From contig JAJFZO010000631.1 of the NCBI GenBank assembly GCA_021397835.1, positions 62,001 to 126,000 on the forward strand: a DNA stretch of 64,000 nucleotides, read 5' to 3'. The notes beneath the pieces were generated by a model, which had not been told where the DNA came from, made no database searches, and was given only the letters and a program-made list of their open reading frames with translations. Made by a program: the position numbers and the translations under genes. This document shows positions 37,488 to 50,500 of this stretch, one piece after another (the first letter of the stretch is position 1; each line of letters opens with the position of its first letter). The stretch is from Moringa oleifera. Taxonomy: Eukaryota; Streptophyta; Magnoliopsida; Brassicales; Moringaceae.

Positions 37488-40400
37488 ATGAGTATATTAG
37501 ATTGCCAGTTGATGTACTTTAGGCTTATTGATAGATTCTTAAATCAGAAATTTGGTATGGAAAATGTTATTCAGTTTACTTGTAGTCAACTGGCATTCAT
37601 GGATGGAGATAAGATAAGGTGTCCATGTAATCATTAAAAGTTTTAAAACCATTATTATTAAACTGTGATGTGATTGAATATCATTTGGCTAATATAATTT
37701 TATACTAGGATATTATATTTGAAATTGTTATGAGGAAAATAATGAGAGTTATAATAATGGGGCAATTGAATATTATACTAAGGAAGGAACTACCACTATA
37801 TATGAATATGCTAATACATGCCAAATAATGGTAATGGATGCCATTGGTCTGAAATTTAATCTCGCATACATGAAGGAATCCTTTGATCTAGAGGCTCAAT
37901 GTTTTTACGATATATTGAATGTTGTTAATCAATAGTTATAAGATAAGTGTCAAAATCATTCGTAATTATTTGTTGCTACTAGAATGTTGAACATAAAATC
38001 AGAACATGATATTTTAGAAAAATATTATGATGATATTTGTCAATTAATGAAAGAGATGATGTCAATCAATGATCTCATGATTGAGAATTTTTATAGTACA
38101 AAAAATTACTTGCAAGTTATGGGGTTATGGGTTAAAAAGATTCGATTTTGTAACAATAAGTGCATGATAAACTATGGTGAGGATAGTGAGCTAAGTTCTT
38201 ATAAGTTTTACGATCATCCGCGATATAAAAGATGAAGATAAATATTTAATAAATAAAAAACCTCTATTCCATAAAAGAAAATGTATTATTTTTCTCTCAG
38301 TCTATGCTTTCAAAGACTATATGCATTGAAAGCCACAGCTAAGAACATGAAATGGAATGCATAACACGCTTGGATGGTGTAATGCGTCATTGCATTGACT
38401 TTCTTGCTTGGATGCATTTTAGTCAATCTCATCCATTTTTTACTGTTGAATATAAAAATGTCAGAATAAGTTTGAGCACTGATGGATTTCAATCATTTGG
38501 TCAGTTAGATAATAATATTCTTCATGACAAGTAGTAGAATCACCATTCACAAAAGAAACATAATAGATTCCAATATCGCTTGAAAGTCAAACTCTTTAGA
38601 TTGATCCATATGATGAGACTACTGAGTTTATTGATCATCTAGAAAGGTTTAAAACTATGATGGCGATTCAAGGAATCATTGATGCCTAAATATGCAAGAT
38701 ATCTCCATTACTTTAACAAAAGTGGCTTATTCATGGTATTATTCTTTGAAGTCCAAAACAATAAACAACTTTGAATCCATTGGCCAACTTCTCATGGCTT
38801 TATGAGTAATATGCTAAAGAAAGAAGACTCATTAAGCTTATTCCAAATCAAGCAGAAACCTAGAAAATCCTTGAGGGAGTACATGAGGAGATTTTCTAAA
38901 GCAACTTTGAAGATTGAAGTACTGGAATAAATAGGTGTTTTAACTATCAAAGAAGGTTTGCTAGATTGAAGTACTAGAACAAGAGTGAACCTGTGAATCA
39001 ACTACTACATTAACCCAAACCGGCATGAAGGATGAGTAAGTATTCCTAACTATAATCATTCATAGACCGACAAATCCAAAAGATAAATTAGATATTTATT
39101 TGCAGCATTTACTAGTAGCTTATAAATGTTATGAGAGGTTGGGATGCCTACATTTGACATCTTTTACAAAAAAAATTTTATCATGAAAATTGCTCTGATG
39201 TGGACCATTAGTGACTTTCCTGCCTACTTAATGTTATCTGGTTAGAGTACATCAGGAAGACTGACTTGTCTTTACTATTGTAGAGAATATTAAAATGCAT
39301 TTACCTTTTTCAAGGACGAAAACAGTCTTAATTTGATAACCTTCATAAGTTTTTACCAAAAGATAATTTATTTTGAAAGAATAAAACTGCATTTATTAAT
39401 AATAGGATAGTGAGAAGAGTAGCTCCTCTTATTAAAGTTGGATATGAATTGCTACATGATATATATTATTAAGGCCGAGGAAGATTACAGAAGTGGGATA
39501 TAATCAGATAAATGGTTCTATTTGTAAGACATGCAGTTGGAGGAAACAGAGTATATTTTGGGATCTACCTTATTAGTACAGTAACTTAATATGACATAAC
39601 CTTGATATCATGCACATAAAGAAAAATACGTTCAATAATATGTTTAACACAATCATGAATGTAAAAAAAAAAGACAAAAGATAATGCAAAGTTAAGCAAA
39701 AACTTGAAAGAATTTTGTAGACACCCTGAGGTAGTGAGGAATGTGATAACTAGAAAATACCCTAAAGCTTACTATAGCTTTGGCAAAACTAGTAGAGAAG
39801 TATTTTGTGAGTGGGTAAAGAATCTAAGATTTCTTGATAGATATGTATCAAACAAGGCAAGGTATATAGACATGATGAAACATAAGCTGTTTAAGATGAA
39901 GAGTCATGACTGTCATGTTTGCATGCAACAATTACTTCCCATCGCATTTCATGAGTTATTGCTTACTAATGTGTGGCAAGCACTAATAGAGTTTAGTATT
40001 TTTTTTTAAAGAACTTACATCAACTACCATTCGAGTTGAAGATATGAAATGACTTGAGAATGAAATCCCTATAATATTTTGTAAACTTGAGCGTATATTT
40101 TTTCTAAGCTTTTTTAACTTGATGGAACATCTTTTAGTGCACTGGACCTATGAAGCAAAGATAACCGGTCTAGTGTAGTATCAATGGATGTATCCATTCG
40201 AAAGGTATTAATTGTAATTTTAAGTAATTAAAATGTCATTTCAATCACTTAATTATTTGATTATTCTTGATTATCATCATAGGTACTTATGGAAGTTAAA
40301 AAACAACGTTAATAATAAAGCAAAAGTGGAAGGCTTGATATGCAATGCATTTTTGGTTAAAGAAGCATTATCATTTTGTTCACACTACTTTGAGTCACGT

Positions 40401-41620
40401 GTCAATACAAGACATCAAAAATTATCATTGAATGATGCTAGTGATTATGAGCCAAAAGAGTATAAAGAAAATCTCTCAATCTTTAAATATCTCAATCAAG
40501 AATTTTTTTAAAAAATCTAGATATTTAATAAAGGAAGAATATCGAGCCGTATATACATACATTTTATTGAATTTTTCTAAGGTCGAACTGTTCATAGAGT
40601 ACGCATTTCATAACTTAATCATAACAATTGACTTAGCTCTTCGCACACAAAAATGTTCTTTGGCAATGATCATCTTTTTTCATACTAATATTTTGTAGGA
40701 TTTATATTTCTCAATTACATGAAATAATTGATCGCGAGGTTGACACTCATATAAACCTTCAATTTTCCAGTTGGTTTAATATATACGTGCGTACTTGTAT
40801 CTAAAATTTTGTTTGCTTAATCATTTTTGGTAAATATAATCAAATAACTATTTTTTTAATATTTACAAGTGCATGACCTACTAAACTTTGTTAATAACAA
40901 TTTTATTAAGGATGTTACAAAAGTCTGTTAAAGTTGATGAAATCATATCCAGGATACTATGTCAATGGATGTAAATTTTATACTGAAAGGACATGATTCA
41001 GATAGAGCTACAATGAAGAGTGAAGTCTGCATTAAAGGGTCTAATTATAATGCAGATGAAAGTAGATGAAAGCAACTATTTCGATATATTGGTAAAAGTG
41101 TCACAATTAGAATATCTTGTATTACCAATTAAGAGAACTATTTTGTTCAAGCGCGAATGGTTTGATCTCCAATATGGGCACAAAAGTACATAAATCATAT
41201 AATCTAGTGAGTATGAATCACATAAATAAATTAAATAAGTATGAGCTATTTTTCTTAACTTTATAAGCAGCTCAAGTTTATTATGTTCCTTATCTAAGCT
41301 TAAGGTGTGATAAGCGTAATTAGTGAACTGTTTACAAGATAAAGGTTAGGTTTCTCATTGAACTTCTAGACTCTAGTTTCACTTGTGGATTAACCTAATA
41401 TGCTCATTTTCAAGATGATGAGAGAGATATTCATCAAATTAAGAATGATATGGATGATCATTTTGTATCATTGAATGATCCAAGTGGAACATTAATAGAT
41501 ATTGATGAAAAAGAAAAAAACTTATGAGATACGCCAAATTTTGAAAGATATTCTACGGAGGAAGAGGACGAGGAAGAGGAAGGCCTTGAAGATGAAGACC
41601 TTTGCATTAACATTTTGTGA
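37488..41620 (+). pseudogene. CACTA A transposase (TNP2-like), with captured gag segment
   Basis: It starts MSILDCQLMYFRL. The Transpos_assoc block LAFMDGDKIRCPC is at about 37590-37630; the tnp2 N-part holds MLNIKSEHDILEKYYDDICQ (37984 onward), CNNKCMINYGEDSELSSYKF and, after the inserted gag piece, TISDFPAYLMLSG (about 39205-39245). The DUF4218 block LKEFCRHPEVVRN...KMKSHDCHVCMQQLLPIAFHELL is at 39704-39970, then SFCSHYFESRVNTRHQKLS at 40370-40430, and DUF4216 traces lie at 40960-41350. Stops and frameshifts are spread throughout. Its last part is joined to second-gene sequence at about 41604 by a deletion of about 500 bp relative to copy B. Confidence 0.85.
38526..39021 (+). mobile_element. 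Gypsy 2 gag fragment inside the CACTA A transposase
   Basis: This 496-bp stretch matches gypsy 2 around 29926-30875 (TTGATCCATATGATG, LFQIKQKPRKSLREYMRRF on translation) with an internal deletion of about 500 bp. It has no LTR and no PBS. In CACTA C the same place (56358-56396) holds about 40 bp of transposase sequence, absent here. It is thus a replacement of transposase sequence, not a plain insertion. Confidence 0.85.
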
Positions 41621-42303
41621 AGATTTATAAAAATTTTTCAAGAGAGAGTCGATTCCTATGGGTACATGTGGAAGACGATTTCATAGAAAAACAAAGATTT
41701 TTATTATTAAAAATTCAAGGTATGAATAATTATTTACCAATAAAAATTTTATAATATTTTATCATACTTACTAACTTTTATTTTGTTGTAGAAACATTTT
41801 GCATGAGACGAGGCTATGGATGGCATGGTGAAGGCTGCATGGGATGCTCAAGCTATGTACAGATATACTGATTTGATGTATGCATGTCATCACAAGATAA
41901 GAAATAAGCCTCAATTTGTCCTTGATACTGTTTGAAAGTAGTAGTAGATAGAATGAAACCGACCGGAGTACAAATAGAAGTACGAGACCATGTCCTATAA
42001 TCGATAAAGTGAAACAAGCAGACATGGGTTAGGTCCTTTTTTACATAATGTCGATTCATGTTCACCGTTGAACTATTGTCGACGCTTGGTATGTATGATA
42101 TTTAAATTACTTAAACAAATATAAATAGAAATGTTATGATTATTTATCATATATTTTATTTTTTCAAACACGAGAGTGAGGTTGTGAGTCTATTGCAATA
42201 GAGCTTTTCAAACGAACTTATACTAAAAAGTCTAATCTTGACGAGTTCATAGATAAGCTTTTTAGGAAAGTAAATGTAAGTTTGTTATTTTTAACATTTA
42301 ATA
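41605..42303 (+). pseudogene. CACTA A second gene, internal fragment
   Basis: It contains CCTTTGCATTAACATTTTGTGAAGA (shared with B and C at 51317 and 59480), then MDGMVKAAWDAQAMYRYTDL and HHKIRNKPQFVLDTV (about 41815-41935), the YTDLMY...K.KPxFV block of Transposase_24-type proteins. The 5' part is deleted and the 3' part is cut at the gypsy junction. Confidence 0.75.
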
Positions 42304-43402
42304 AATCCTAATGGATAGAGATAAATATAGTAAGCTACAAAGGATAGAATTGAAAACAATATCCTTAATGTTTGGCGTAACTAGTCTCCCTCTTATGTGA
42401 TAAGTTAGAGAATACACTCATTAGGTTAAAGATGACCCACCAAAGGCCACAGAAGATCTGCCGTGGATCAAGGATAAAGATAAAAGAAAGGAAGTTGAGG
42501 AGATATCTAGATTCATTCTAACTAAAAGAGGAAATGAAGCAAATAATGGATCTGAAATCTTTTTGGAGGTTTGTTTAATAATATCTTGAATGGTACATCC
42601 CTTTAGTGCCTTGAAAATTTTTCTAATTCCATCATCGATAATCTCAAGAGCCTTTCAATCAACAAGAATGCCATCTCTCCATTTACATAACTCGTAGTTA
42701 AACTTATCCTAACTAGTAAGACAGAAATCCTTTTTCTAAGGGGCCCTAAGATTTATTTTAAGAGTAAGAATTTGGCAAAAACTCAACCTAAAACTCATTA
42801 TAACCTAGTTTAGCCATTGCACCTAGGAAGCAATATTTTAATAAAAACTTCTAAGAGTAATTTACAAAGAAGAAACCCTAAAATATCTAAAAAGATCAAA
42901 CAAAATGGCCAAAACCAAAGACGAATCCTAAAGCTCAAAGTTGCTGAATAAACACAGTGTAATTCTTTAGGAAACAAGCCCTATTGTATAAGGAAGAAGG
43001 TATCAAGCTTATGAGCCTAGGAATTTTTTTCTCTTTTCTAATTAACTTTAACTCATTAACAAAAAGTTGAAAGACCACATAAGATGTAAAATAAGAAGTC
43101 ATGGTAATGAGGTGAAGAGTAACACTTACCCACCATGAGAATAGGAGTAAGAACAAGAAGCTAGAGATAAAAAGGGGTGTACATCATTAAAAAAACTCCT
43201 AAAGATGAAGCAATAACCCCTAGAAAGATAATTTGAAAATTGATATAAGGTAAGTCCATACATTTAAAACTTTACATTTATCTGCACACACAAAAGGAGC
43301 AGGTACATATGATGAAACAAAAAATGTTAAAAGACACGTGTTAGATTTTTACTTTTTGTTTCAAAAAAATTGATGTTTTAAAATCAAGGAGGGATTTTTT
43401 GT
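42304..43402 (+). repeat. Gypsy 2 post-pol region, partial copy 1
   Basis: It matches 62113-63290 and, in part, 53950-54925. It ends in the same purine tract (ATCAAGGAGGGA) just before an LTR start. The minus strand has a frame with HLITMTSYFTSYVVFQLFVN that is shared by all three copies. Confidence 0.8.
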
Positions 43403-43585
43403 TGATATAATTATTGTGTAACTTGTGGCCCATATAATCAAAAATTGTTCTGAGCTTAAATCCGTATAAGAGCCCATCAATTAATAGATTTAAGGAAATC
43501 AGTGATGCTGGCCCAAGGTAACCTGCTGGTCCAAACAACTTAGGTTAGACCCTAACTTAAACATCCTCGAAGTTGACCCGCCCAG
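43403..43585 (+). repeat. Gypsy 2 LTR fragment (5' 183 bp)
   Basis: It starts TGATATAATTATTGTGTAAC and is nearly the same as 63291-63475, including CCTGCTGGTCCAAACAACT and CATCCTCGAAGTTGACCCGC. The LTR stops after CCCGCCCA, where the hAT-associated sequence begins. Confidence 0.85.
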
Positions 43586-43607
43586 GTAGACTTGACCACG
43601 GTTAGGG

Positions 43608-43920
43608 TTCGGTTCGGTTTCAGTTTTGAGTCATCGGTTCAAGGTTCATGGTTAGGATGAATCGAAACCTAAATCGTTAGGTTGCAGTTTTGGTTAAGGT
43701 TCAGTTGAAAAGCGTTTCAAGTTTTGGTTCAGGTTTCAGTTCATAAGCGGTTTAGGTTTAGGTCTGGTTTTGGTTCATAAGCGATTCAAATTTAGGTTCA
43801 GGTTCAGTTTAAATTTCGGTTTGGTTCACATTTGGTTCAAGGATGGTTCAAAATAGGTTCAGGTTTCGGTTTGGTTCAAATTTGGTTCAAAATAGGTTCA
43901 AGTTTCGGATCATATATACT
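43608..43920. repeat. GGTTCAGGTTTCGGTT-type minisatellite (hAT left side)
   Basis: Irregular units built on GGTTTCGGTTTGGTTCAAAT and GGTTCAAAATAGGTTCAGGT recur 12 or more times; the sequence is strongly G+T-rich on the plus strand and contrasts with the AT-rich surroundings. Confidence 0.85.
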
Positions 43921-44199
43921 TGAACCGAATTAAGTAGCTAATTTAATAAAGATACTTAATCAAATGAAGATATTTTTTTACCACATAAAAATACTTAATT
44001 TAATAAAGTTAAATTAAATAGCTAATCGAAAAAAATAAATAATTTAAATTGGACTTGCACTTAATTTTTACCAGAATTAAGTCGCTTATGTATTCCCTTA
44101 TGTTAGAGGAATCAAAGTCCACATAGTTTTCTTACCTTTTGAAAATTGGGATGTCCACTAATCACTGTCGGTGCCTTAGTAGTATGTTCATTTTCCAAA

Positions 44200-46289
44200 A
44201 AATCATAATTTAATTATTGATTTATTTCTTGTTATCAAAATTATGCTTTTGTCCAATCATCAAGACAAACTTGGGCTTGAATTGAATCTGGACTCATACA
44301 TGAGCGCCTTTGATCCAATGCATTTCCATCAGTATAAACTCTTGTTCCACAGCAACTGTAAAAATCGGTGTTGCAAGAATTTACTTGCCTATAATAGCCA
44401 AAATTGAAAAATATCTTTCATGTTTTTTCCACCATTGCAGAATATTGAAATCATTACCTTCATTAAGAAACTCAAAAGAAGTTATTAAATAATTCTCAAG
44501 CTTAGAATTTGAGCTTGATGAAGATGAACCTCGTAATTTTTTTTGTTTTTTGAAACAATAATTGATACCCGTTACCAACGTTTGATGATGAAACTTAAGA
44601 TGAATTATCAATTTTTATAACACAAATATTATCAGATTGACCATAAAGTCTATGATATTCATTATATATTGAATAAAATAAATTTTTAACATTTGCAATC
44701 ATAACCATAATATCTACATCTATTTGTAAACAATTATAATAACAAGTTAAATATTCACTCAAATGAACTAATTTGCAATGTGAATCAAATACTAACCTAA
44801 GAAAATATAGAATTGGAATATTAAAATAATACTCTAACCATTTATCTTTCATAACTTAAATGTAATTAAGTAATTCTTTATCTTTTTCACATTCCTCGAA
44901 TTAGGCAACAATATTAATAGCCTCAGGAATAAATAAATTGGTAGTAGGATAATATATACCCGATAAAGAATTAGTAGCATCATTAAAAACTTTTAATAGT
45001 TGGCAAATTTTTGTACACATATTCCATTGTTGAGGATGAAGAGTAACAGTACTAACATTATATTGTATAAAATCACATAGTAATTCTTTATATACATCAC
45101 TTTCACAAAGTAATTTATATTTAGAATTCCAACGAGTAGGAATATCACGCAAAAATTTTATGGGATGCATAGCACGACTAACACAAAATTTAGCCCATGC
45201 TTTCATTGCTTTTGGATGTTTTCATAAATAATGCAATGCTTCTCTAATAGGTACGATAGCATAATTAAGTAATTTTAACTCACTTTGAACACATAAATTG
45301 AAAACATGACAAGCACATCTTTGATGAAAAAGTCAACCACCAAAGTAAGCTGCACTATTGTTAGAAACATTATCAAAACCAATTGCAAAAAATTTATTAT
45401 CAATTTTATACTCTTCAAAAATACTTTTAAGCATTAAATATATATTATCAGCAATATGAGTGTCATCAAAAATTTTAAATGCAAGAATTCATTTTTGTAT
45501 TGTCCAATCATTATCCATGTAATAATAAGTTAAACCCATATAAGAATGGGTTTGCCAATGATCACTCCATATATCGGCACATACAAAAATACGACGTTGA
45601 TAATTTTTAAAATATGATTAAATCTTTTTTTTATAAAGATCAAGAAGTATAAATGTGAGAGTAGATCTAAGAACACGACATGCAGTAGGATTTAATGCTT
45701 TTTGACAATAATTAATAAGACTAATTTTTTCACCAAAACTAAAAGATAAGTGTTCAATAGCAACCATATGCGCTAATTTTTTTTCTATTATTTATATCTG
45801 TATAATTAAATAATTGATTATTAGAAGTACCATACCTTGCTATTTGTTGTTGACCATATGATTTTGATTTTGCGGCTTCTGTAGTATATTTGCTATCAAT
45901 ATGCCTTCGATATGTGCCATGTCCTCTAGATTTTGACAATTTAAATTCTTTTGAACAATAATTACAAACAACTACCTTTGTTCCATCCGATTTATCAAAC
46001 ATTTTTTATATGAACTTCGAACAAATCAGATTTTTTTTCGTTTTTCTTGAATTTCTTCAATATTTTCGTTAGGAATTCGAATATCAAGATGAGGAGGAAT
46101 TGAAACAGATTGGCATTCAAAATTTGGTTCATAAATTCTAAAAAGAAGATTGGAGTTTGTTTCTTCAACAAAAGATTGATGTTGAAGAAATTCATGATAA
46201 GCATCAGTATCAAGATGCATATTTTCATTGAATATAACACTTTTATTTTTAGAAGAGATAGATTTTTTTGAAGAACTACCGCTTGTCAT
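44200..46289 (-). pseudogene. hAT transposase remnant (BED finger, RNase H-like core, dimerization domain)
   Basis: The N-terminus MTSGSSSKKSISSKN starts at 46289. After a frame change come the BED finger DGTKVVVCNYCSKEF and GTYRRHIDSKY (46002-45850), where the last His is Tyr. The core shows ICADIW-like VCADIWSDHWQTHSYMGLTY and FFAIGFDNVSNNSAAY (about 45590-45345), then RDIPTRWNSKYKLL (about 45150-45105) and LLKVFNDATNSLSG. The C-terminal hAT dimerization block reads LENYLITSFEFLNEGNDFNI, then LQWWKKHERYFSILAIIGK (about 44510-44381) and traces of the VCLDDW end near 44250. Stops occur at several points, so it is inactive. Confidence 0.85.
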
Positions 46290-46659
46290 TAAAAAAATGA
46301 TTGATAAAAAATAAAAAATAAAAAAATAATAATGATAAAAAAGAATTTATGTCTAAAAATTAAAAAAAATATATGTAATAATTGAGAAAGTAAACAAGAT
46401 AAATGAATGAATTAACGATAGAGAATTAAAATAATTAAAAATAAATAATTAAATAAATTAAAAAAATTAAAAGAATTAAAATAAGTAAAATATATGTAAG
46501 AATAAAAATAAATAAAATAATCAAATAATTGAATATGAGAATCGTAAGTGAGAATTGTGTGAAAAAAGATAAGAGAGTTTGAGTATTTATATATGAAAAT
46601 TAATAAAAAATAATTCAAAAATAAATTTAAATTTCAAATTTATTCTTTTTTTAATTTTC

Positions 46660-47180
46660 AATAAGTGAAAGGGATTCTTTTTCTCTCAATAAGACCTTAC
46701 CTAATAGTAAAATAGTGATATCTTTCTCTTACACTAATATTCTTTTTTCTTACGCTAATAGTTAAGTAATATAAGAGAAAGAATCTCTTTTTCTTACATT
46801 AATAGACTAATAGTAGAGTAATGTAAGAGAAAGAGATTCTTTCTCTTACACTACTCTCTTTCTCTTTAATAAATAAGATTGAGGTAATGTAAGAGAAAGA
46901 GATTCTTTCTCTTACACTACTCTCTTTCTCTTTAATAAATAAGATTGAGGTAACCGAATTGTCATCTCAATTTTAGTATAAGAGAGAGAATCTTTCTTTC
47001 TCTTATACTAATGTAATTATGTAAAAGAATTTTTTTATTTTAAAAAAATTGTCACCTCACTCTTAATAAATAATTAAGAAAATTTTCGCCTCACTCTTAC
47101 ATTAGTGTAAGAGAAAGAGTACAATTTTGTAAAGAAAAAAATCTCTTTCTTTTACACTAGTGTAATTATGTAATTTTTTT
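46660..47180. repeat. Hairpin-forming GTAAGAGAAAGA repeats (hAT right side)
   Basis: Motifs GTAAGAGAAAGAGATTCTTT and TCTCTTACACTA alternate as inverted pairs at least six times. Two 65-bp units at about 46825-46890 and 46890-46950 are near identical. Each can form a stem of 12-14 bp. They may be subterminal transposase sites or a fold-back element; the sequence alone does not say which. Confidence 0.8.
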
Positions 47181-47539
47181 AAATTAAAAATTTAATATTT
47201 TAATTACAAATTTTTAATCAAATTAAAAATAAAAATAATCATATTTTTATTAAAATACATATTTTAAAATTAAATTATTTTTAAAATTTTTAAAATTAAT
47301 TTTTACTAATTTTTAAAATTAAAAATTTTTAATTTTTTAAAAATTAATTTAATTAAAAATCGAACTGAAATCCTCGGTTTTAATGTTAAATAAATTGTAC
47401 TATAAGTCATGTAGTTTTTTATGTATTCTGAAAATTGTTTGATGATTATTTTATATAGTAATAAGTTTTAAAATTATTGAAATTTTCAATAAGCAAGTTG
47501 CTGGAAACTAGTTTAATTAAAATTACTTGAGAGACAGAA

Positions 47540-50500
47540 ATATAAGTATATTAGATTGCCAGTAGATGTACTTTAGGCTTACAAATAGATTCTTGAATCA
47601 AAAATCTTTGGATGGTGTGGAACATGTTATTCAGTTTACTTGTAGTCAATTGGTACTCATGGATGGAAATAAAATAAGATGTCCATGTAATTGTAGAAAG
47701 TTTTAGAACTGTTGTTATGAAACTGTTGATGTGGTTAAATATCATTTGGTTAATATAATTCTGTACTAGGATATTATATTTGAAATTGTCATGGTTATAA
47801 TAATGGAGTAATTGAATATTATAACAAGGAATGATTTACCATTGTGCATGAATATGCCAATACATACCAAACAATGATATAGGATATCGTTGGTCCAAAA
47901 TTTAATCTCGAATACATGGAGGAATCTTTTAATCTAAACACCTAACTTTTTTATGATATGTTAAATGTTGTTAGTCAGCAGTTATAGAGTAGGTGTCAAA
48001 ATCATTCACAATGATCTGTTGCTCTTAGAATGTTAAACATAAAATAAAAACATCATATTTTAGAAAAATGTTATGATGATATTTGCCAATTAATGAAAGA
48101 GATGATGTCAGTCGATAATCTCATGATTAAGAATTACAGTACAAAAAAACACTTGCAAAGTATGGGGTTATCAGTTGAAAAAATTTGCTTTGTAACAATA
48201 GGTGCATGATAAACAATGGTAAGGATAGTGAACTAAGTTCTTATAAGTTTTACAATCACCCACAGTATAAAAGATGAAGACGAAGATCTGATAGACATAA
48301 AACACTTATTCCATATAAGAATATGTATTATTTTTCTCTCAGTCCACGCTTACAAAGACTATATGCATCGGAAGCCATAGCTAAGAACATGAGATGGCAT
48401 GTAGAACATGCTTGGATGGTGTAATATGTCATTGCTTTGACTTTACTGCTCAGATGCATTTTAATCAATCTTAACCATTTTTGGCTGCTGAATGTAGGAA
48501 CATCAGAATAAGTTTGAGCACTGATGAATTTCAATCATTTGGTCAATCAAGATAATAATGTTCTTCATGATCGGTAATGGTCACACCATATAACTTACCT
48601 TTGGATGTGCATGAAGTAGAAAGATTGACTTGTCCTTACTGTAAAGAAAATTGAAATGCACTTACCTTTTCAAAGGATAGAAGTAGTCTTGATTTGATAA
48701 CCATTATAAGTTCTTACTAGAATATCATCCATTTTGAAGAAATAAAACTGTATTCATTAATAATAAGATAGTGGAAAGAGCAGCTCCTCTTATTAAAGTT
48801 GGATATGAATTGCTACATGATATAGGTCATTTAAGGCTAAGGAAGGTTATAAAAGTGGGATACAATCAAATAAATGATCCTATTTGTAAGACAAGTGGTT
48901 GGAGGAAATGAAGCATATTTTAGGATCTACCTTATCCATGCAGTAACTTAATACGAAATAACCGCGATATCATGCACATAGAGAAAAATGCGTTTAATAA
49001 TGTGTTTAACACAATCATAAATGTAAAAGGAAAAGCAAAAGATCATGCAAAGTTAAGGGAAGACTTGAAGGAATTTTGTAAACATCGTAGGATAACCAAG
49101 AATGGGACAACTAAAAAATAACTTAAAGTTTGCTACACCCTTGACAAAGCTAGTAGAGAAGCATTGTGTGAGTGGGTAAAAAATCTAAAATTTCTTAATG
49201 GATATTTGTCGAACATGGCAAGGTGTATGAACATGAGTAAATATAAGCTGTTTGGGATGAAGAGCCATGACAGTCATGTTTTTATGCAATGATTACTACC
49301 TATGGCATTTCATGAGTTGTTGCCTACTAATGTATGACACGCACTAATAGAGTTTAGTATCTTTTTTTTCTAAAGAATTTATATAAATTTTTTCTAAACT
49401 CGAGCATATATTTTCTTTAAGCTTGTTTGACTTGGTGGAACATCTTTTGGTGCACTTGGCCTATGAAGTTAAAATAGCCTGTCTAATGCAATATCGATGG
49501 ATATATCCATTCAAAAGATACTAATCAAATTTTTATGTAACTAATATGTTATTTCAATCACTTAATTATTTATCATTCTTAATTATCATCATAGATACTT
49601 ACAAAAGTTGAAAAACAATGTTACAAATACAACAAAAGTGGAAGGCTCAATATGCAATGCATATTTGGTTGAAGAAGCATCATTGTTTTGCTCACATTAC
49701 TTCGTATCACATGTTAACACAAGATATTGAAAATTATCACTAAATGATGCTAATGATTATGAGCCGAAAGAGTATAAAGAAAATATCTTAATCTTTAAAC
49801 ATCTTGGTTGAGAATTTGGATAAGAAAAATCTATATATTTAATAGAAAAAGAATATCGAGCCGCACATCCATACGTTTTATTGAATTTCCTTAAGGTTGA
49901 ACCATTCATAGACTATTTCATAACTTAATTATAACAATTGACTTAGCCATTCGCACAAAAAAATATTCTTTGAAAATGATTGTCTTTTTTCATACTAATA
50001 TTTTGTAGGATTTATATTTCTCAATTACATAAAATAACTAATTGTGAGGTTGACACTCATATGGACCTCTAATTTTCTAATTGGTTTAATATATACGTGT
50101 GTACTTGTAATCTAAACCCTTGTTTCATTTTTGGTAAATGTAGTCAAATAACTCATTTTTAAATATTTATAAGCGCATGACCCACTAAACTTTGTTGATA
50201 ACAATTTTATTAAGGAAGTTGCAAAATTTTGTTAAAGTCAGTGAAATTATACTTAGGATACTATGTCAATAGATGTAAATTTTATACTGAAAAGACACGA
50301 GCTACAATTAATAGTGGAGTCTGTGTTAAAGGGCAAATGAAAGCAACCATTTCAATATATTGGTGGAAATGTTTCAATCAGAATATCTTATATTACCAAT
50401 CAAGAGAACCATTTCATTCAAGTGTGAATGGTTTGATCTGACACTGTTGGTCACAAAAGTACATAAATCATATAATCTAGTGGCTGTACATCACATAGAA

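Larger units (their letters stand above)
35667..42303 (+). mobile_element. CACTA element A (intact left end, truncated right end)
   Basis: The left end CACTACAAAAAGATCTA is preceded by AGA. The matching right end with the same AGA after it is found in copy B (53143). Inside are subterminal repeats, a TNP2 gene with an inserted gypsy gag piece, and part of the second gene. It stops at 42303 inside the second gene, where gypsy 2 post-pol sequence starts; the joint shares AAAT. Confidence 0.85.
43590..47385 (-). mobile_element. hAT-superfamily element, minus strand
   Basis: An hAT transposase remnant is flanked by subterminal repeats. The left side has GGTTCGGTTCGGTTT and GGTTCAGGTTTCGGTTTGG clusters (43608-43920), and the right side has TAAGAGAAAGAGATTCTTTC hairpins (46670-47170) and CGAACTGAAATCCTCGGTTT near 47360. 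Left TAGGGTTCGGTTCGG is the probable terminus; the right end is unclear and no 8-bp target duplication was found. Its two sides are different sequences (an LTR fragment and CACTA B), so it sits at, or helped make, a rearrangement joint. Confidence 0.7.

Noticed and set aside
46412..46618. Minus-strand 68-codon frame with a membrane-like composition
   Set aside because: It is Phe/Tyr/Ile-rich only because the DNA is about 85% A+T; it is outside the hAT transposase.
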